Origin: Malania oleifera
Taxonomy: Eukaryota > Streptophyta > Magnoliopsida > Santalales > Ximeniaceae
DNA: 64,000 nucleotides
NCBI RefSeq assembly: GCF_029873635.1
Contig: NC_080424.1
Location: 1,198,501 to 1,262,500, forward strand
Direction: 5' to 3'
In this document: in pieces, positions 35,100-46,496 of the stretch
Layout: every line of letters starts with the position of its first letter
How positions within the stretch are numbered: the first letter of the stretch is position 1
Program-made: the position numbers and the translations under genes
The notes under the pieces: model-generated
Database searches by the model: none
The model's input: the letters and a program-made list of their open reading frames with translations, nothing else
Told to the model about the DNA's origin: nothing

Positions 35100-36082
35100 T
35101 TCTTGGAAGCTCTATTCATATTTATCATACCACTCAAATTTCACTCCCTTCCTAGTCAATCTAGTAAGTGGGTCTGACAATCTAGAGAAGCCCTTAACAA
35201 ACCTGCAGTAGTACCCAACCAATCCCAGGAAACTCTTGGTCTCGTGCACATTCTTTAGTCGTACCTAGTCTACTACCGCCTTAATCTTACTCGGATCAAC
35301 AAAAATACCACCCCTGGATATAATGTGTCTAAGGAAGGTAACCTGTTCCAGCCATAACTCACACTTCTTGAGCTTCGCATAAAGCTTATTCTCTTGCAAT
35401 ACCTGAAGCACAATACTTAGATACTCCTCATGCTCCTCTGGGCTTTTCGAATACACCAGTATATCATCAATAAAAGCTACCACAAATTGATCCAAATACT
35501 AGTGAAAGACCCTATTCATCAAATCCATAAATACTGCAGGAGCATTCATCAACCTGAACAGCATAATCAAAAATTCTTAATGACCATAACGTGTTCTAAA
35601 TGCCGTCTTCAGAATATCTTCTGCCCTGACTTTCACCTGATGGTACTCAGAGCGTAAGTCTATCTTCGAAAAGATCTGTGTCCCTTGTAACTAATCAAAC
35701 AAATCATCGATACGCGGGAGCAGGTATTTATTCTTGATAATTACTTTGTTTATTTATCGATAGTCGATGCACAACCTCATCGACCATCCTTCTTCCTCAC
35801 AAACAAAACCGGTGCTCCCTAGGGTGACACACTGGGCCGAATAAACCCCTTATCCAATAGTTCCTACAACTGTTCTTTTAATTCTTTCAGCTTTGCCGGT
35901 GCCATTCTATATGACGCCTTCGAAATCGGCACTGTCCTCAGAACCAGATCAATAACAAACACTACCTCACGATTAGGAAGTAGTCCCGACAAATCCTCGG
36001 GGAATATATAAGGAAAATCCCTCACAACTGGGATATCCTTCACCCTTAGCTCCCCTTCTGATATTGCCTTCACACAGGCTAA
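35100..36082 (-). pseudogene. Element B reverse transcriptase and linker (fossil)
   Basis: Minus-strand RT sequence includes the catalytic [20 protein letters not shown] and YAKLKKCELWLEQVTFLRH. Upstream is linker sequence ([54 protein letters not shown]). T1-2 is inserted just upstream, at 36088. Broken. Confidence 0.85.
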
Positions 36083-36840
36083 ATATCTGTTAGAATTGGT
36101 GTATTCCCAAGAGGGGGGGTGAATTGGAGTTTTAAACTGTTTCTCCTAGGTTAATCTATCCAACAACAGTATATGCACAACCTAGGGTCTGTCTATGCAA
36201 TTTCCAAATGTGTAGATAAATATAATGTGAAAATTAAGTCATACGCATCATTCACATAGTAACATACACGTGCGATAAATATAAAGTACAAAAATATAAG
36301 CAAACACACGATATGTTATCGGGGTTCGACCAACTGTGCCTACGTCCCCGCCTCAAGCTCGCAGGCTCAAGGATTCCACTAAAGGCTCACTTAAGGGTGG
36401 AGCGTCACCGTTTACAACTAGGTGAAATTAACACAGGGCTGACCTCAACCTTAACCAAGTCAATTAGCGGGGTTGACCTCAACCTACACGCCTTAATAGG
36501 ACGACACATCTAGCTTTTCTAACCGGGTTTAAGCCAATCCGGGACTATTCCAAGGCTAGTCTCCCTCTGCAGGCCCGTGCCTGGAAATACAACAGTATTT
36601 AAACTACAATCAAATGATACAATGAATAAGCTTTCAAGTAAAGCAGATGTGTACCCAGATACGCGCAATCATAAACACCACAGTGTGATTCAATATGTAA
36701 GCTCAATGTGGTCTAAATGGTTTAACTCTCAAAGGTATTTTCTATCAGTGTAATGCGTATGTGAGAGTGACAAACTAACAGTCTTTGTATCACTAGATAT
36801 GTTCAATAAATAAGCTCACACAAAGATGTCTAGTCTCAAG

Positions 36841-39242
36841 TGTAAAAACCCCAAAAAGAGATATAAAAGATTAGTGAAATGATTTCCAAAAAATAAAAAT
36901 AAAATATAAAAAATAAAAAAATAAAAAAATAAAAAAATAAAAAAAATTAATTAATTAAACGAATATTTTAAAAAAGAGAAAAAAATTAATTAAATATAAT
37001 TTTTATTTTATTAAAAAAATTATTATTATTATTAATATTAATTAAATATTATTATTATTATTATTATATTTACCCTCCTGAAGCTTGTTGAAGCTTCAGG
37101 AGATTCAAAGTTATGTATATATATTATTATTATTATTATTCTTCTTCTTCTTCTTCTTTTCTCTTCTTTTCTTTTCTTCTCTGCAACTCACTGAAATCTC
37201 TCTCTCTCTCCTCACGTTCTCTCTCCTTCTCTCCTTGATTTCATGACGGATTTTCGCCCGATCGAAAATCCGAAAATACCACTGGACTCCATTCGCTACT
37301 GCCGTCATTTCTACCGAAGCGGATCGGTGGTAGGAGCGGCGTAAGCATATTCCCTAGGGTAAGCCATTTTTCTCTTTTTCTTTAATTTCTTGCAAAATAT
37401 AAGCCCAATTGACGAACGGACACCACCACGAGAATCTAGGAATGATTCTCTACAAGTCTAATGGGACGAAATTCTCGTGAGGGTGTCAGGCCGCACCCCA
37501 AATTTGGGGTGCGGCGATTATTAAGGGGCTTATTTTTAATTAGTTAGCATTAATTTAGAAATGCTAAAATATTAAGCATTTGGAACTGAAGTAGGATTTC
37601 TAAAATTTAGGGTCCGAGTGAGCGCCGCGGGTGTAATTTTGGGACTTGCAGGTAAAATTTGAAAAATTAAGTAGGGATATTAAATAATAGTTTAAATATT
37701 AATTTGAGATATATGGAGCATAGGGAAGGCTAGATGAGTATTATTTTGGAGAAATAAATTTATTAATCTGGAAAAAATGTAAATTTCAAGAGTTGAATTT
37801 CGAGCGCCAAGGGCGTGAAATTTTGCGTCCTAACGAATTTCTCAATAGTCAAGTAAAGGAATAAACTAAAGCAGTAATTTTCCATACAAATTATTATTGA
37901 TTATGAGTAAATTTATTTTCAGAAAAGCATATGTTATATTGTGTATTGCGAATGAAATGTACGATTGGGAAAATACTGCTATGATGATTAAAATGTATAT
38001 GTATGTATGAGATGTAAGGAATTCATGATTTTAGAATATGAAGTATGACTTTTAACAGCATATGTGTGGCATGAATATTATTTTATGTAAAATGTATTAT
38101 GATGTGAAAGATTTTACGAACAAAACATGATTTCAGGTATTATGAAAATATGAGTTATGTTGTGATGGTTTTGACGATTATATGATAAATGATGTATTTT
38201 CAGAATATATATACCTGAAACAATTTTGGCTCGAGGCCATATATTTATGTTATCGGCACGAGGCCGTATTTATGTTATTGGGCCGAGGCCATGTATTTAT
38301 GTTATCGGCACGAGGCCATAATTACTATATTTTCAGCACAAGGCCGTAATGATGTTATATGTATGATCATGTATTATATGTTATCACCACCAGGATGTTA
38401 GTTTAGTTCAGTTCAGGGGCTCGGTACCGTAACTATATGTATAGATCAAATATCTATGTCAGATTAGTGCTAACCATCCCACGAGGGGATGGGAGATGGA
38501 TAGTCGACGTGGCTTTCAGTAGAGTGTGGACGTCCACCTGGTAATCCGGATCAGGGTGTGGTGGGCTCATCGTACTTACAAACATATTTGATTCGGCAGT
38601 GGTCGGCCAGCCATTGTCGGGTCCCGCCTTCGGGCTGCACAACCCGTCATAGGGGGTAATACATGACACCAGCTAACTATTCATCTTGGGTTTGTTTTCA
38701 GTACTACAGTTATAACAGATGATTTTATGTATATTATGATTTATTAACAGATGTGAAAATATATGTTTACCCAGTACGATATGATGATGTTTATAAAATT
38801 ATGAAATGTACTATATACGTATAAATGCATTAAATATTCATGTTGCCACACAGCTGTATTTAGTTTATTTTCCCTTACTGAGAAGTGTCTCACCCCCGAA
38901 CATTAAATGATTTTCAGGAAAACCAGTGAGAGCGGCGGGCTAGAGCCGCCATTAAGTGATTGGAGCTTCCCTACTAGAAGGGTAAGCATTGAACTAGGAT
39001 CGGGAGTTTTTGTTATTTAATCCTAGTGTTATTTTGACTTTTGGAAGTTGTATATCATAACAGTATTTTGATGTTATAGAAAGCTCTGGTATTATGTTTT
39101 ATGATTGGATGATTGAGATTTTATGTTTACTGCTGCTAGGTTTTCCGCTGTGTTTGACAGGTGTCCCCGCTACCCACGGGTTCGGGTTGACCATTTTATT
39201 TATTATGTAATATTTTATGTTACAAAATTGAGGGACGTTACA
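36841..39242 (+). mobile_element. S2: gypsy-like solo LTR inside T1-2
   Basis: It starts TGTAAAAACCCC and ends GAGGGACGTTACA, 2402 bp, flanked by TCAAG (36836-36840) and TCAAA (39243-39247). It shares with the Tekay-like LTRs a CT-rich leader (37135-37240), GGCGGATTTTCGCC-type sequence and GTAGGAGCGGCGTAAGC. It lacks a clear two-hairpin module. A minisatellite lies at 38225-38357. Confidence 0.85.
38225..38357. repeat. Minisatellite in S2, about 28-bp unit
   Basis: About five units of TATTTATGTTATCGGCACGA followed by GGCC. It sits at roughly the position where B, X1 and S1 have their own, different minisatellites. Confidence 0.8.
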
Positions 39243-39914
39243 TCAAATATTTCAATCAGCAGGATAGTTCAAGCATGTGAGTATTAAATGAAGTATAAGC
39301 TCGGTTTGCAAAAGATGCGTAATCTTTGTATTCAGCAAATAATATATGAGTGAAAAAATATTGCAACAAATACCACTATCTCATAAACAAATATCTCTTC
39401 AAATGTATGTATCAATATAAAGTACACTAGATATTTTAAGATGATTTTGAAACGCTTTTGCAAACAAAATACTATACAATCTTCTCAGGATATTGCAATG
39501 AAGGTGCAAGCTTAGAAGATCTAACAAGGTCTTCTTAGGATAGACTTATCAACAAAGTCCCCTAAGAATCCTTAGGTTTTGCTCTCTAATAAAATCGTGC
39601 CAAGCAAATAGAATAGGAAAAGCAAACCTTTCAAACACACTCAATCCACTTACAAATGATGTAGGCAATGATAGAAGGCAAGTATGAGTGATTTGAGTAA
39701 GAAAATTAGTAGTATAGGGTTTTTATTTTTCAAAGAATTCTTCCCTAATCAAGGTGGCTAATCACGCCTAATTTTCTCAAATGAACTCATATATATAGAT
39801 ATGGGAGAAAATATGACCGCTGGGGACCTATTGGGTATTATTAGGAGAGTTTAATGATGTTTAAGACATTTTAACCCTGTTTAAAAAATATTAACTGCGT
39901 AAAAAATCAGGGAA

Positions 39915-40600
39915 ACCCGAGAGGTCCGGTCGACCAGAACAAGTTCGATCGACCAAGTCTCATATGGTTTGGTCGACCAGGAAAATATTGAACTAAAGGC
40001 TCGGTCGACTAGGAGAGGGCGATTTCCCAATTTTCTGAGTTTCGGTCGACTAGGGCATTTTGAACTACCTGGTTCGGTCGACCAGACCGCTAAAGAATTC
40101 TCTCGAGAACCCTCCGGTCGACCAGATAGTTGTAGTACAAAAGTGGTCGGTCGACCAGATGGTCAAACTTTTGACCCCAGGGGGTTTCGGTCGACCAAGG
40201 TCTTTTGAACTGTCTAGCTCGGTCGACTAGATGGTCAAACTTTGACCCAGGGAGGTTTCGGTCGACCAGGGTCTTTTGAACTATCTGGTTCGGTCGACCA
40301 GATGGTCAAACTTTGACCCAGGGAGGTTTTGGTCGACCACGACCTTTTGAACTATCTGGCTCGGTCGACCAGATGGTCAAACTTTGACCCAGGGAGGTTT
40401 CGGTCGACTAGGCCAAAATGAACTGGCTTGGCTGGTCGATCGAAAGTATATCATATGTGCATTTCGGTCCTGTATCAAAACAAACAAGCCTTATTCAAGT
40501 ACCTAACAAATATATGTGAAAGTGTGTGTGTCCTAAGGTCACTTGGGGTCCTAATTTGAAGACACCGAAAGAGTCCGGTGTCGGTTGACCGGGTCAACCG
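39915..40600. repeat. GTCGAC palindrome cluster in T1-2, locally amplified
   Basis: About 18 GGTCGACCAG-type sites. From about 40140 to 40420 a unit with TCGACCAGATGGTCAAACTT, TGACCCAGGGAGGTTTCGG and TTTTGAACTATCTGG is repeated three to four times in tandem, roughly 85 bp each. This amplification is absent from T1-1. Confidence 0.85.
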
Positions 40601-40901
40601 AAGGGCAAATCCTAAGATCTTTCTAAAGTCCATTCTCATTCATGGTTTGTTTGAGCTTACGTAGGAAATCATACATGTGATGTGTGTGTGAGCTTATTAC
40701 AAACCAAATGCCTACTTACTATTACAGACCAATTAAATATATTACAATATGGATTAAACTTTGGTCTTCGGACTTTACTTGCTTTGTGCACATCTTGATC
40801 TTATCATTCTTAGTTCCTGCACAAAAACTCAAACACTCATTAGATACAATGAGTATTTGTCATAATCAAAACCGGGCATGACTAGTGAGGTCAACAATAT
40901 C

Positions 40902-41300
40902 CGTGACAGCCTTCTGATAGCAATCTACGTGCCTGAATCGCAGATAGTAATCGAGGTGGGGTGTGCACACATGATCCCACGAATTTGTACTTCTGTCCCT
41001 TTGGAGGTCTGAATACTACCTCTCTCTAATGGCAATCAATGCTAGCATAGTGGGTAGCTAGCCAGTCCATTCCTAAGATTATCTTAAACCCATGCATGTC
41101 TAAAATCACCACATTAGCTGACAAAGACCTCTCCTAAATGCCCACTGGACAGTCTCTGAGTACCTTTCTACATATCCCTACAGCCCCAGTCGACGTAGCA
41201 ACATATAGACTAATATATAACTGCTGAGGTTCAAACCCACACAACTTCACATATTCTCAGGTGATAAAAGAATGAGTTGCCCCAGAATCAAACAAGATAG
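40902..41300 (-). pseudogene. Element B protease (fossil)
   Basis: Minus-strand sequence homologous to fragment C's protease, with a region matching LDMHGF and ILGMDWLATHYAS-type motifs (41030-41110). Broken. It continues across T1-2 into the linker at 36082. Confidence 0.7.
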
Positions 41301-42350
41301 TAGCATTAAATGATAATATTGAAAAAGTACCTGTCACACATCTTCCGCCACCTTAGCATCCCTTGGCGTCAATGCATAAACTCATGTCGGGGTAATATTC
41401 CTCTGTTGTCCACCTTAACGTGCCTAATAGCCTCCTCTATATGGTTAAGGAGCAGCTGCTACCACTGGCCGTGCCTGACAGTTCCTCGCAAAATGCCCAG
41501 GCTGGTGGTACTGATAGCAGACAACCTCCCTCGCTTGGCACTCTCTTGGGTGCCTTCTCAAACGTCTGGGACAAGGAGGGAGCATCTGTCTGCCCTGTAC
41601 TGCTCGATCTTCTCCTCCCTGTCATTGTTCTCCTCTGCTATAATATCTCCTCCACGGCCCTCGACCGGATCCTACCCGAAAATCAGAAGGCGCGGGCCTC
41701 TTTCTCTGGCTATGGGCTGCTGCGCCTCTTTGTATGCTGCTCTCAATCACTGTAGCCCTATCAACTATCTCCGGGAAGGTCTGAGCTCAAAAACCTACCA
41801 CCTGCTCATACATATTCAACCTCAGGCCCTCCTCAAACTTCCTCGTCTTCCTCTCCTCATATGGCACCATATACAGGGCAAATCGGGACAGCTCAACAAA
41901 CCTCACTACGTACTGCTACACTGTCATAGACTCCTGTGTCAGATACATAAACTCCAATGCCTTTGCACTCCTGACCATAGAAGAAAATCTCCCTGAAGTG
42001 ACTCCACATCATCGCTATAAGGTCAGGCCTCTGCTCCTCAAGTAATCTCACTGACCTCCACCAGCACTTTGCTTCCCAAGTCAATTTAAATGTGACAAAT
42101 AACACCCTCTACTCATTTGTACATGAGAGGACTGCTAGTAAATCCTTTATGTCCTGAACCCAGTTCTCTGCTACCAGTGGGTCCGCTCCTCTAGCAAAGA
42201 CGGGGGTTGCATATGCGTGAACTGCTCAATCGTGCAGCTCCGCTCCCCCAAGCTCCTAACCATCTCAGCCATCACCTGCTGAGCTCCACCACCCATACTG
42301 GAAGGTCCTACTCCATCACTTCTCACACTCGTGTTACTGTTCCCCGGATC
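41301..42350 (-). pseudogene. Element B gag (fossil)
   Basis: Minus-strand gag-like motifs: MDPGNSNTSVRSDGVGPSSM near 42350, QVMAEMVRSLGERSCTIEQF, WEAKCWWRSVRLLEEQRPDL and AMMWSHFREIFF. It continues to the zinc-knuckle region near 41500. The 228-codon plus-strand open frame in this interval is an antisense by-product. Broken. Confidence 0.8.
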
Positions 42351-42737
42351 CATCCTGCAAAGGGAGCAACTAATCTCAGTGTACAATTACTATCACACAA
42401 CCCATACACCGCTATAACTCATAAATTACTCTTCTATCCACATCCTTAATCCCCATTTAAGATTCAGTCCTACCACTCAGAAACACGACCCAATGATAGT
42501 ATCCATGGTTTTCCTGAAATCGTCACCCCAGGAAAAACACAGAAACAACCCCAGTACTCCTGTCTCTAGGCCGCAACATAGAACTCTAAATTCTTACACA
42601 TCCTCTAACAACCACTAACTCCCATTTCAATCTACCAATCTCCTATTTCCCTCAAAATCCACTCCTGTACTCTAATATTGTATTTCGCTGTTTACTAAAG
42701 TCTACAGAACCTAGAAACCTAGGCTTTGATACCAAAT
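42351..42737 (-). other. Element B leader and primer-binding site
   Basis: On the minus strand TTTGGTATCAAAGCCTAGG lies directly inside the 5' LTR end GGGGCATCACA (42738). About 380 bp of non-coding leader follow, with CCTGGGGTGACGATTTCAGG, matching fragment C's leader. Confidence 0.85.
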
Positions 42738-43349
42738 TGTGATGCCCCGATTTTCGTATAATTTTTTTTTTCAATAATAAATAAATAGTTACGCGTCATT
42801 GACAACATCCACAAATCGGCCACGTCAACCATCCTACTACCATTCATACAACCCGACCCACATTGGGTACCGGGTTAAAAATTATTTCATTATACAACTT
42901 AATAACGGAAGACAGTATATACATATAAGTCAGAATACTATACCCAGAGTATCAATATACATCTTTATACATCACCATAACAAACTCAAAAACAGCTCAA
43001 CTCTAGGGGAATTACACCTCCCCTAGTCCAGAAACTCACCTTGGGTGTCAAGGTCCCAACTCCCTATGATCACGGAGCTCTATCACCTAACCTATCCCTA
43101 TTCTCTAAAAAATTTAGATAATTTGGGTGAGACACATCTCAGTAAGAAGGAATAAATTATTTATAGTGTGTGGCCATATGGGTTCTGTTATAACATGCTT
43201 TACTTTTTTTCAAAACAACATTTCATCTCTGATATTCACATTCTCATAATTATATAGATATACAACACAAGCTTTTATAAGCATTAAAATCATTTCTCAA
43301 GTTTATTCATTTCCAACACACATAATTATTCGCGAAGTTCCTGAGAATA

Positions 43350-43437
43350 GGGAAGATTGCCCGTCCATACAGGTAGCTTCCCTCTGCCCTAAAACGTTAT
43401 GCTGTCAGGAATGGCCACATCTAATACGTATCAGGGC
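43350..43437 (-). other. Two-hairpin LTR module, copy 6 (B 5' LTR)
   Basis: GGGAAG (43350-43355) pairs with CTTCCC (43377-43382), with inner TGCC and GGTA around CGTCCATACA. GCCCT (43386-43390) pairs with AGGGC (43433-43437), and ACGT repeats inside the stem. Confidence 0.65.
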
Positions 43438-43639
43438 ACTCACCTTACTCAGTAAGCCCTCAAGCAGAGAGTTTCACTTTGCCACAATTATTTATTTTAT
43501 AAAACATACACTCTTTCATTTTTCATAATCATTTCCCATTTTAACTCATTACATATCTATGTATACATAAATTCACATTTATGTACTTTACATAATACAT
43601 TAGATCACATAATTTCAATTCTCAACACATTCACGATCT

Positions 43640-44215
43640 CCATACTGAGCATACCTCCCCAACGACATCAGTAGGAATCTCACATACACACACAGTCTCC
43701 ATACTGAGCATACCTCCCCAACGACATCAGTAGGGACTTCACACACACACACACACACACACAGTCTCTATACTGAGCATACCTCCCCAACAGCATCAAT
43801 AGGAACTTCACACACAATTTCCACACTTAGCATACCTCCCCAACGGCATCGGTAGGAACTTTACACACACACATAGTCTCTATACCGAGCATACCTCCCA
43901 ACGACATCAGTAGGAGCTTCGCACACAACCTCCATACTGAGCAGACCTCCCCAACGGCATCGGTAGGAACTTCGCACACACACATAGAAACAGTATCCAT
44001 ACTAAACATACCTCCCCAACGACATCAGTAGGAACTTCGTACACATACACATTGTCTCCATACTGAGCATACCTCCACAACGGCATTAATAGGAACTTCG
44101 CACACACACAGTCTCCATACTGAACATATCTCCCCAACAGCATTAGTAGGAACTTCACATACACACAGAGTTTCTATACTGAGCATACCTCCCCAACGGC
44201 ATCAGTAGGAAAGGA
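43640..44215. repeat. CA-rich minisatellite in B 5' LTR, about 10 units
   Basis: Same unit as at 31090-32010 (CATACTGAGCATACCTCCCC, CAACGACATCAGTAGGAAC and a CA tail) but with fewer units and shorter CA tails, so the two LTRs have diverged in copy number. Confidence 0.92.
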
Positions 44216-45425
44216 GTATCACCTACCCGCAATCATTATGCGGTATTAACATTTCATCAATCATGTTTCAGTAAATCACAATTCAGTTCAATATAAATAT
44301 TCTCATCATTTTCTGTGTGCATTTCATCATCTCATAATAATATATATCATATTTCACATACTTCCATATTTCTTAAAATACTCATATCAGTAATTTGTAC
44401 AAATTTATTTTTCATGCAAATAATCTCTACCCACGCATAAATATCACACTTCATTATTTTTCACTAATCACATCAATCATTCTCGTTTCAATATTTCCTC
44501 AGAAAATACAGATCGTTATATTTCACATTTTTCAATATAAGTCACATACCACACAGTTTCCATTTAATATTCACAATTTAATATTACTCACATACCACAC
44601 AATTTATCTAATATTTATATTATAATCATTTTCAGGGAAAAACCATATGCTTATTTTCACATATTAATTTAAACAGTAATTCTAAAAATACTGTTATAAT
44701 TTATTCCTCTTACCTGACTTACTGAGAGTCTCGTTAAGACCCAAATCCTACGCCCTCGGCGCCCGAAATTCAAATCCTGAAATTTGCATTTTCCCAAAAT
44801 ACTACCCATCTAGCCTTCCTTAGGCCCCATGTATTCTAAATTAACATTCAAACCAATATTTGACACGCCAACTTAATTCTCTGAATTTTGCCTGCAGGTC
44901 CCAAAATCACACCCGCGGCCCTCACTCGAACCCTAAATTCCGAAAATTCCGCTTCAACTCCAGATGCTCAACATTTTAGCATTTCTAAATTAATCCCAAT
45001 TAATTAAAAATAAGACCCTTAATAACCCTCGTACGCCAAGTTTAGGGTTTTGCCCACGATGACCCCAGGAGAATTCCGTCTCGCTAGACTTGTAGAGAAT
45101 CATTTCTAGATTTTCGTGGTGGTATTCGTTCGTCAATTAGACTTATAATTTGCAAGAAATTAAATAAAAAGGGAAATTAGCTTACCCCAGAAGATATGTT
45201 TATGCCGCTCCTACCACCGATCCGCTCTGGTAGAAGTGATGACAGTGGAGAATGGAGTTTAGCGGTATCTTTTGATTTTCAGTTGGGCGAAAATCCGCCA
45301 CGAAATCAAGGAGAGAGGGAGAGAGAATGAGAGGAAAGAGAAAGAGTTTGTGCGCAAGAAAAGAAAAAGAAGAAGAAGAAAACAAAAAAAATCAAACCTC
45401 CTGAAACTTCTAGCTTTAGGAGAGT

Positions 45426-45493
<68 letters not shown>

Positions 45494-45600
45494 ATTAAAT
45501 TAATATTAATAATAATATATTTTATTAATAAAAATAAAAATAAATTTTAATTTTTTTTCTTTTTTTTTTCTTTCTTTTTTTTATATCCAATTACTTAATT

Positions 45601-45632
<32 letters not shown>

Positions 45633-45678
45633 GGAATCACTCCACTAATCTTCTATATCTCTTTTGGGGGTTATTACA

Positions 45679-46173
45679 AATTTTTTTATTTGATAAAATA
45701 AATCATTCATCTTTATGTTTTATTTTTTTTCATTTTGCAAAATTCATGTAGTATTTTATCTTTACTTTAGTTTTGCGCATTATTCATTGTTTGTTTAAAA
45801 AATGTTTAGAACAATTTTACAAATATTTTGAAAATTTTGGGAATGTTGAAAAAAAAAATACCTTTGGTTGATTTTCTTGATTTTTGTGTGAGTGTGTTCC
45901 TATGATTATAAAAAAGACAATGAGTATTTTTGGACCTCACCTGTATTAGTTCTGAAGGGGGGTTTTCTAACAAGATCCTCTCTTTTGGAGGTCTTATTAG
46001 ACATTCCTAAATCACACCCTATTCTAGTTCTTAATTGTGTGTATTTTTTCATTTATTTATTTATTTTAAAAAAAATGATGTGAATAACCATGTAGGAGTT
46101 TACGGGTATATTAATTATTAAGGTGTGTATTTAAATAATGATGTGAACTAGGTATGTGTATTAATGTGTGTGT
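45679..46173. other. Unclassified AT-rich spacer
   Basis: T-rich DNA between element B and solo LTR Y1. With Y1 and X1 removed it would be continuous with 48220-48498 and the start of the gene island, so it may be older host or decayed repeat sequence. I see no gene in it; a 63-codon frame at 45892 has no recognisable motif. Confidence 0.5.
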
Positions 46174-46257
46174 GGGTGTGTAACGACCCAGAAAATATTC
46201 ATATTTAAATATTGAAGAGAGAGAAAAATAGAAATAGGAACAGAAAGAGGCAGTAGA

Positions 46258-46475
46258 CTTCGTCGACGACATCGCATTTTGGAGATAATAATAATATCAA
46301 GGAATTGTCAGAGCTCGTCGATGAGTACTTAAGGAAATTCGTCGACGAATACAGGGCATCGTCGACGAGAAAATACCGAGAGGGGGTATGGAGCAGCCTG
46401 AATTTCGTTGACGAATACAGGGACTTGTCGACAAATTTAATGAAGGACTCGTCGACGAGATGACGTGTCTCATCG
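46258..46475. repeat. TCGTCGACGA palindrome cluster in Y1
   Basis: Eight sites within 220 bp match TCGTCGACGA or differ by one or two bases, such as TCGTCGATGA, TTGTCGACAA and TCATCGATGA. The full motif is a 10-bp perfect palindrome, and several variants keep two-fold symmetry. It occupies the U3 position, just upstream of the TATA box. Confidence 0.85.
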
Positions 46476-46488
46476 ATGAATCCGACAG

Positions 46489-46496
46489 TATAAAAA
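46489..46496 (+). promoter_or_regulatory. Putative TATA box of Y1 LTR
   Basis: TATAAAAA follows the palindrome cluster by about 15 bp and precedes a CT-rich stretch, a normal order for a plant LTR promoter. Confidence 0.6.

Larger units (their letters stand above)
36088..40896 (-). mobile_element. T1-2: copia-like solo LTR inside element B
   Basis: The plus strand reads TGTTAGAATTGGTGTATTCC at the left end and ends GTGAGGTCAACA, with a perfect 5-bp target duplication ATATC (36083-36087 and 40897-40901). No internal region is present. Net length is about 2.4 kb after removing S2. It is homologous to T1-1 in opposite orientation. A GTCGAC palindrome cluster (39915-40600) is larger than in T1-1. 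Confidence 0.85.
29936..45678 (-). mobile_element. Element B: Tekay/Del-like chromovirus with nested insertion
   Basis: Minus-strand element: 5' LTR 42738-45678, primer site, gag, protease, T1-2 insertion, RT, RNase H, integrase and chromodomain-type tail, polypurine tract at 33520-33533, 3' LTR 30182-33519. Left of the 3' LTR there is no target duplication. Instead a primer site and leader of the same family (29936-30181) follow in the same orientation, as in a head-to-tail LTR-internal-LTR-internal array. The LTRs differ by about 11% over 370 compared bases (hand count), of the order of 4 million years or more. Broken in many places. Confidence 0.8.
42738..45678 (-). repeat. Element B 5' LTR
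   Basis: Minus orientation, from TGTAATAACCCCC (45678) to GGGGCATCACA (42738), 2941 bp. It includes a two-hairpin module (43350-43437), a CA-rich minisatellite of about 10 units (43640-44215), an Arg/Glu-type GA-rich stretch near 45300-45390 and (AAT)n (45425-45492). Confidence 0.85.

Noticed and set aside
36088-40896. T1 as a DNA transposon or a segmental duplication of host DNA
   Set aside because: Exact TG...CA ends with a perfect 5-bp duplication and a second copy with the same ends fit an LTR. No terminal inverted repeats of transposon type are present.
41310-41996. Plus-strand frame of 228 codons
   Set aside because: Antisense to the element B gag and zinc-knuckle region. Sense-strand gag motifs explain the sequence.
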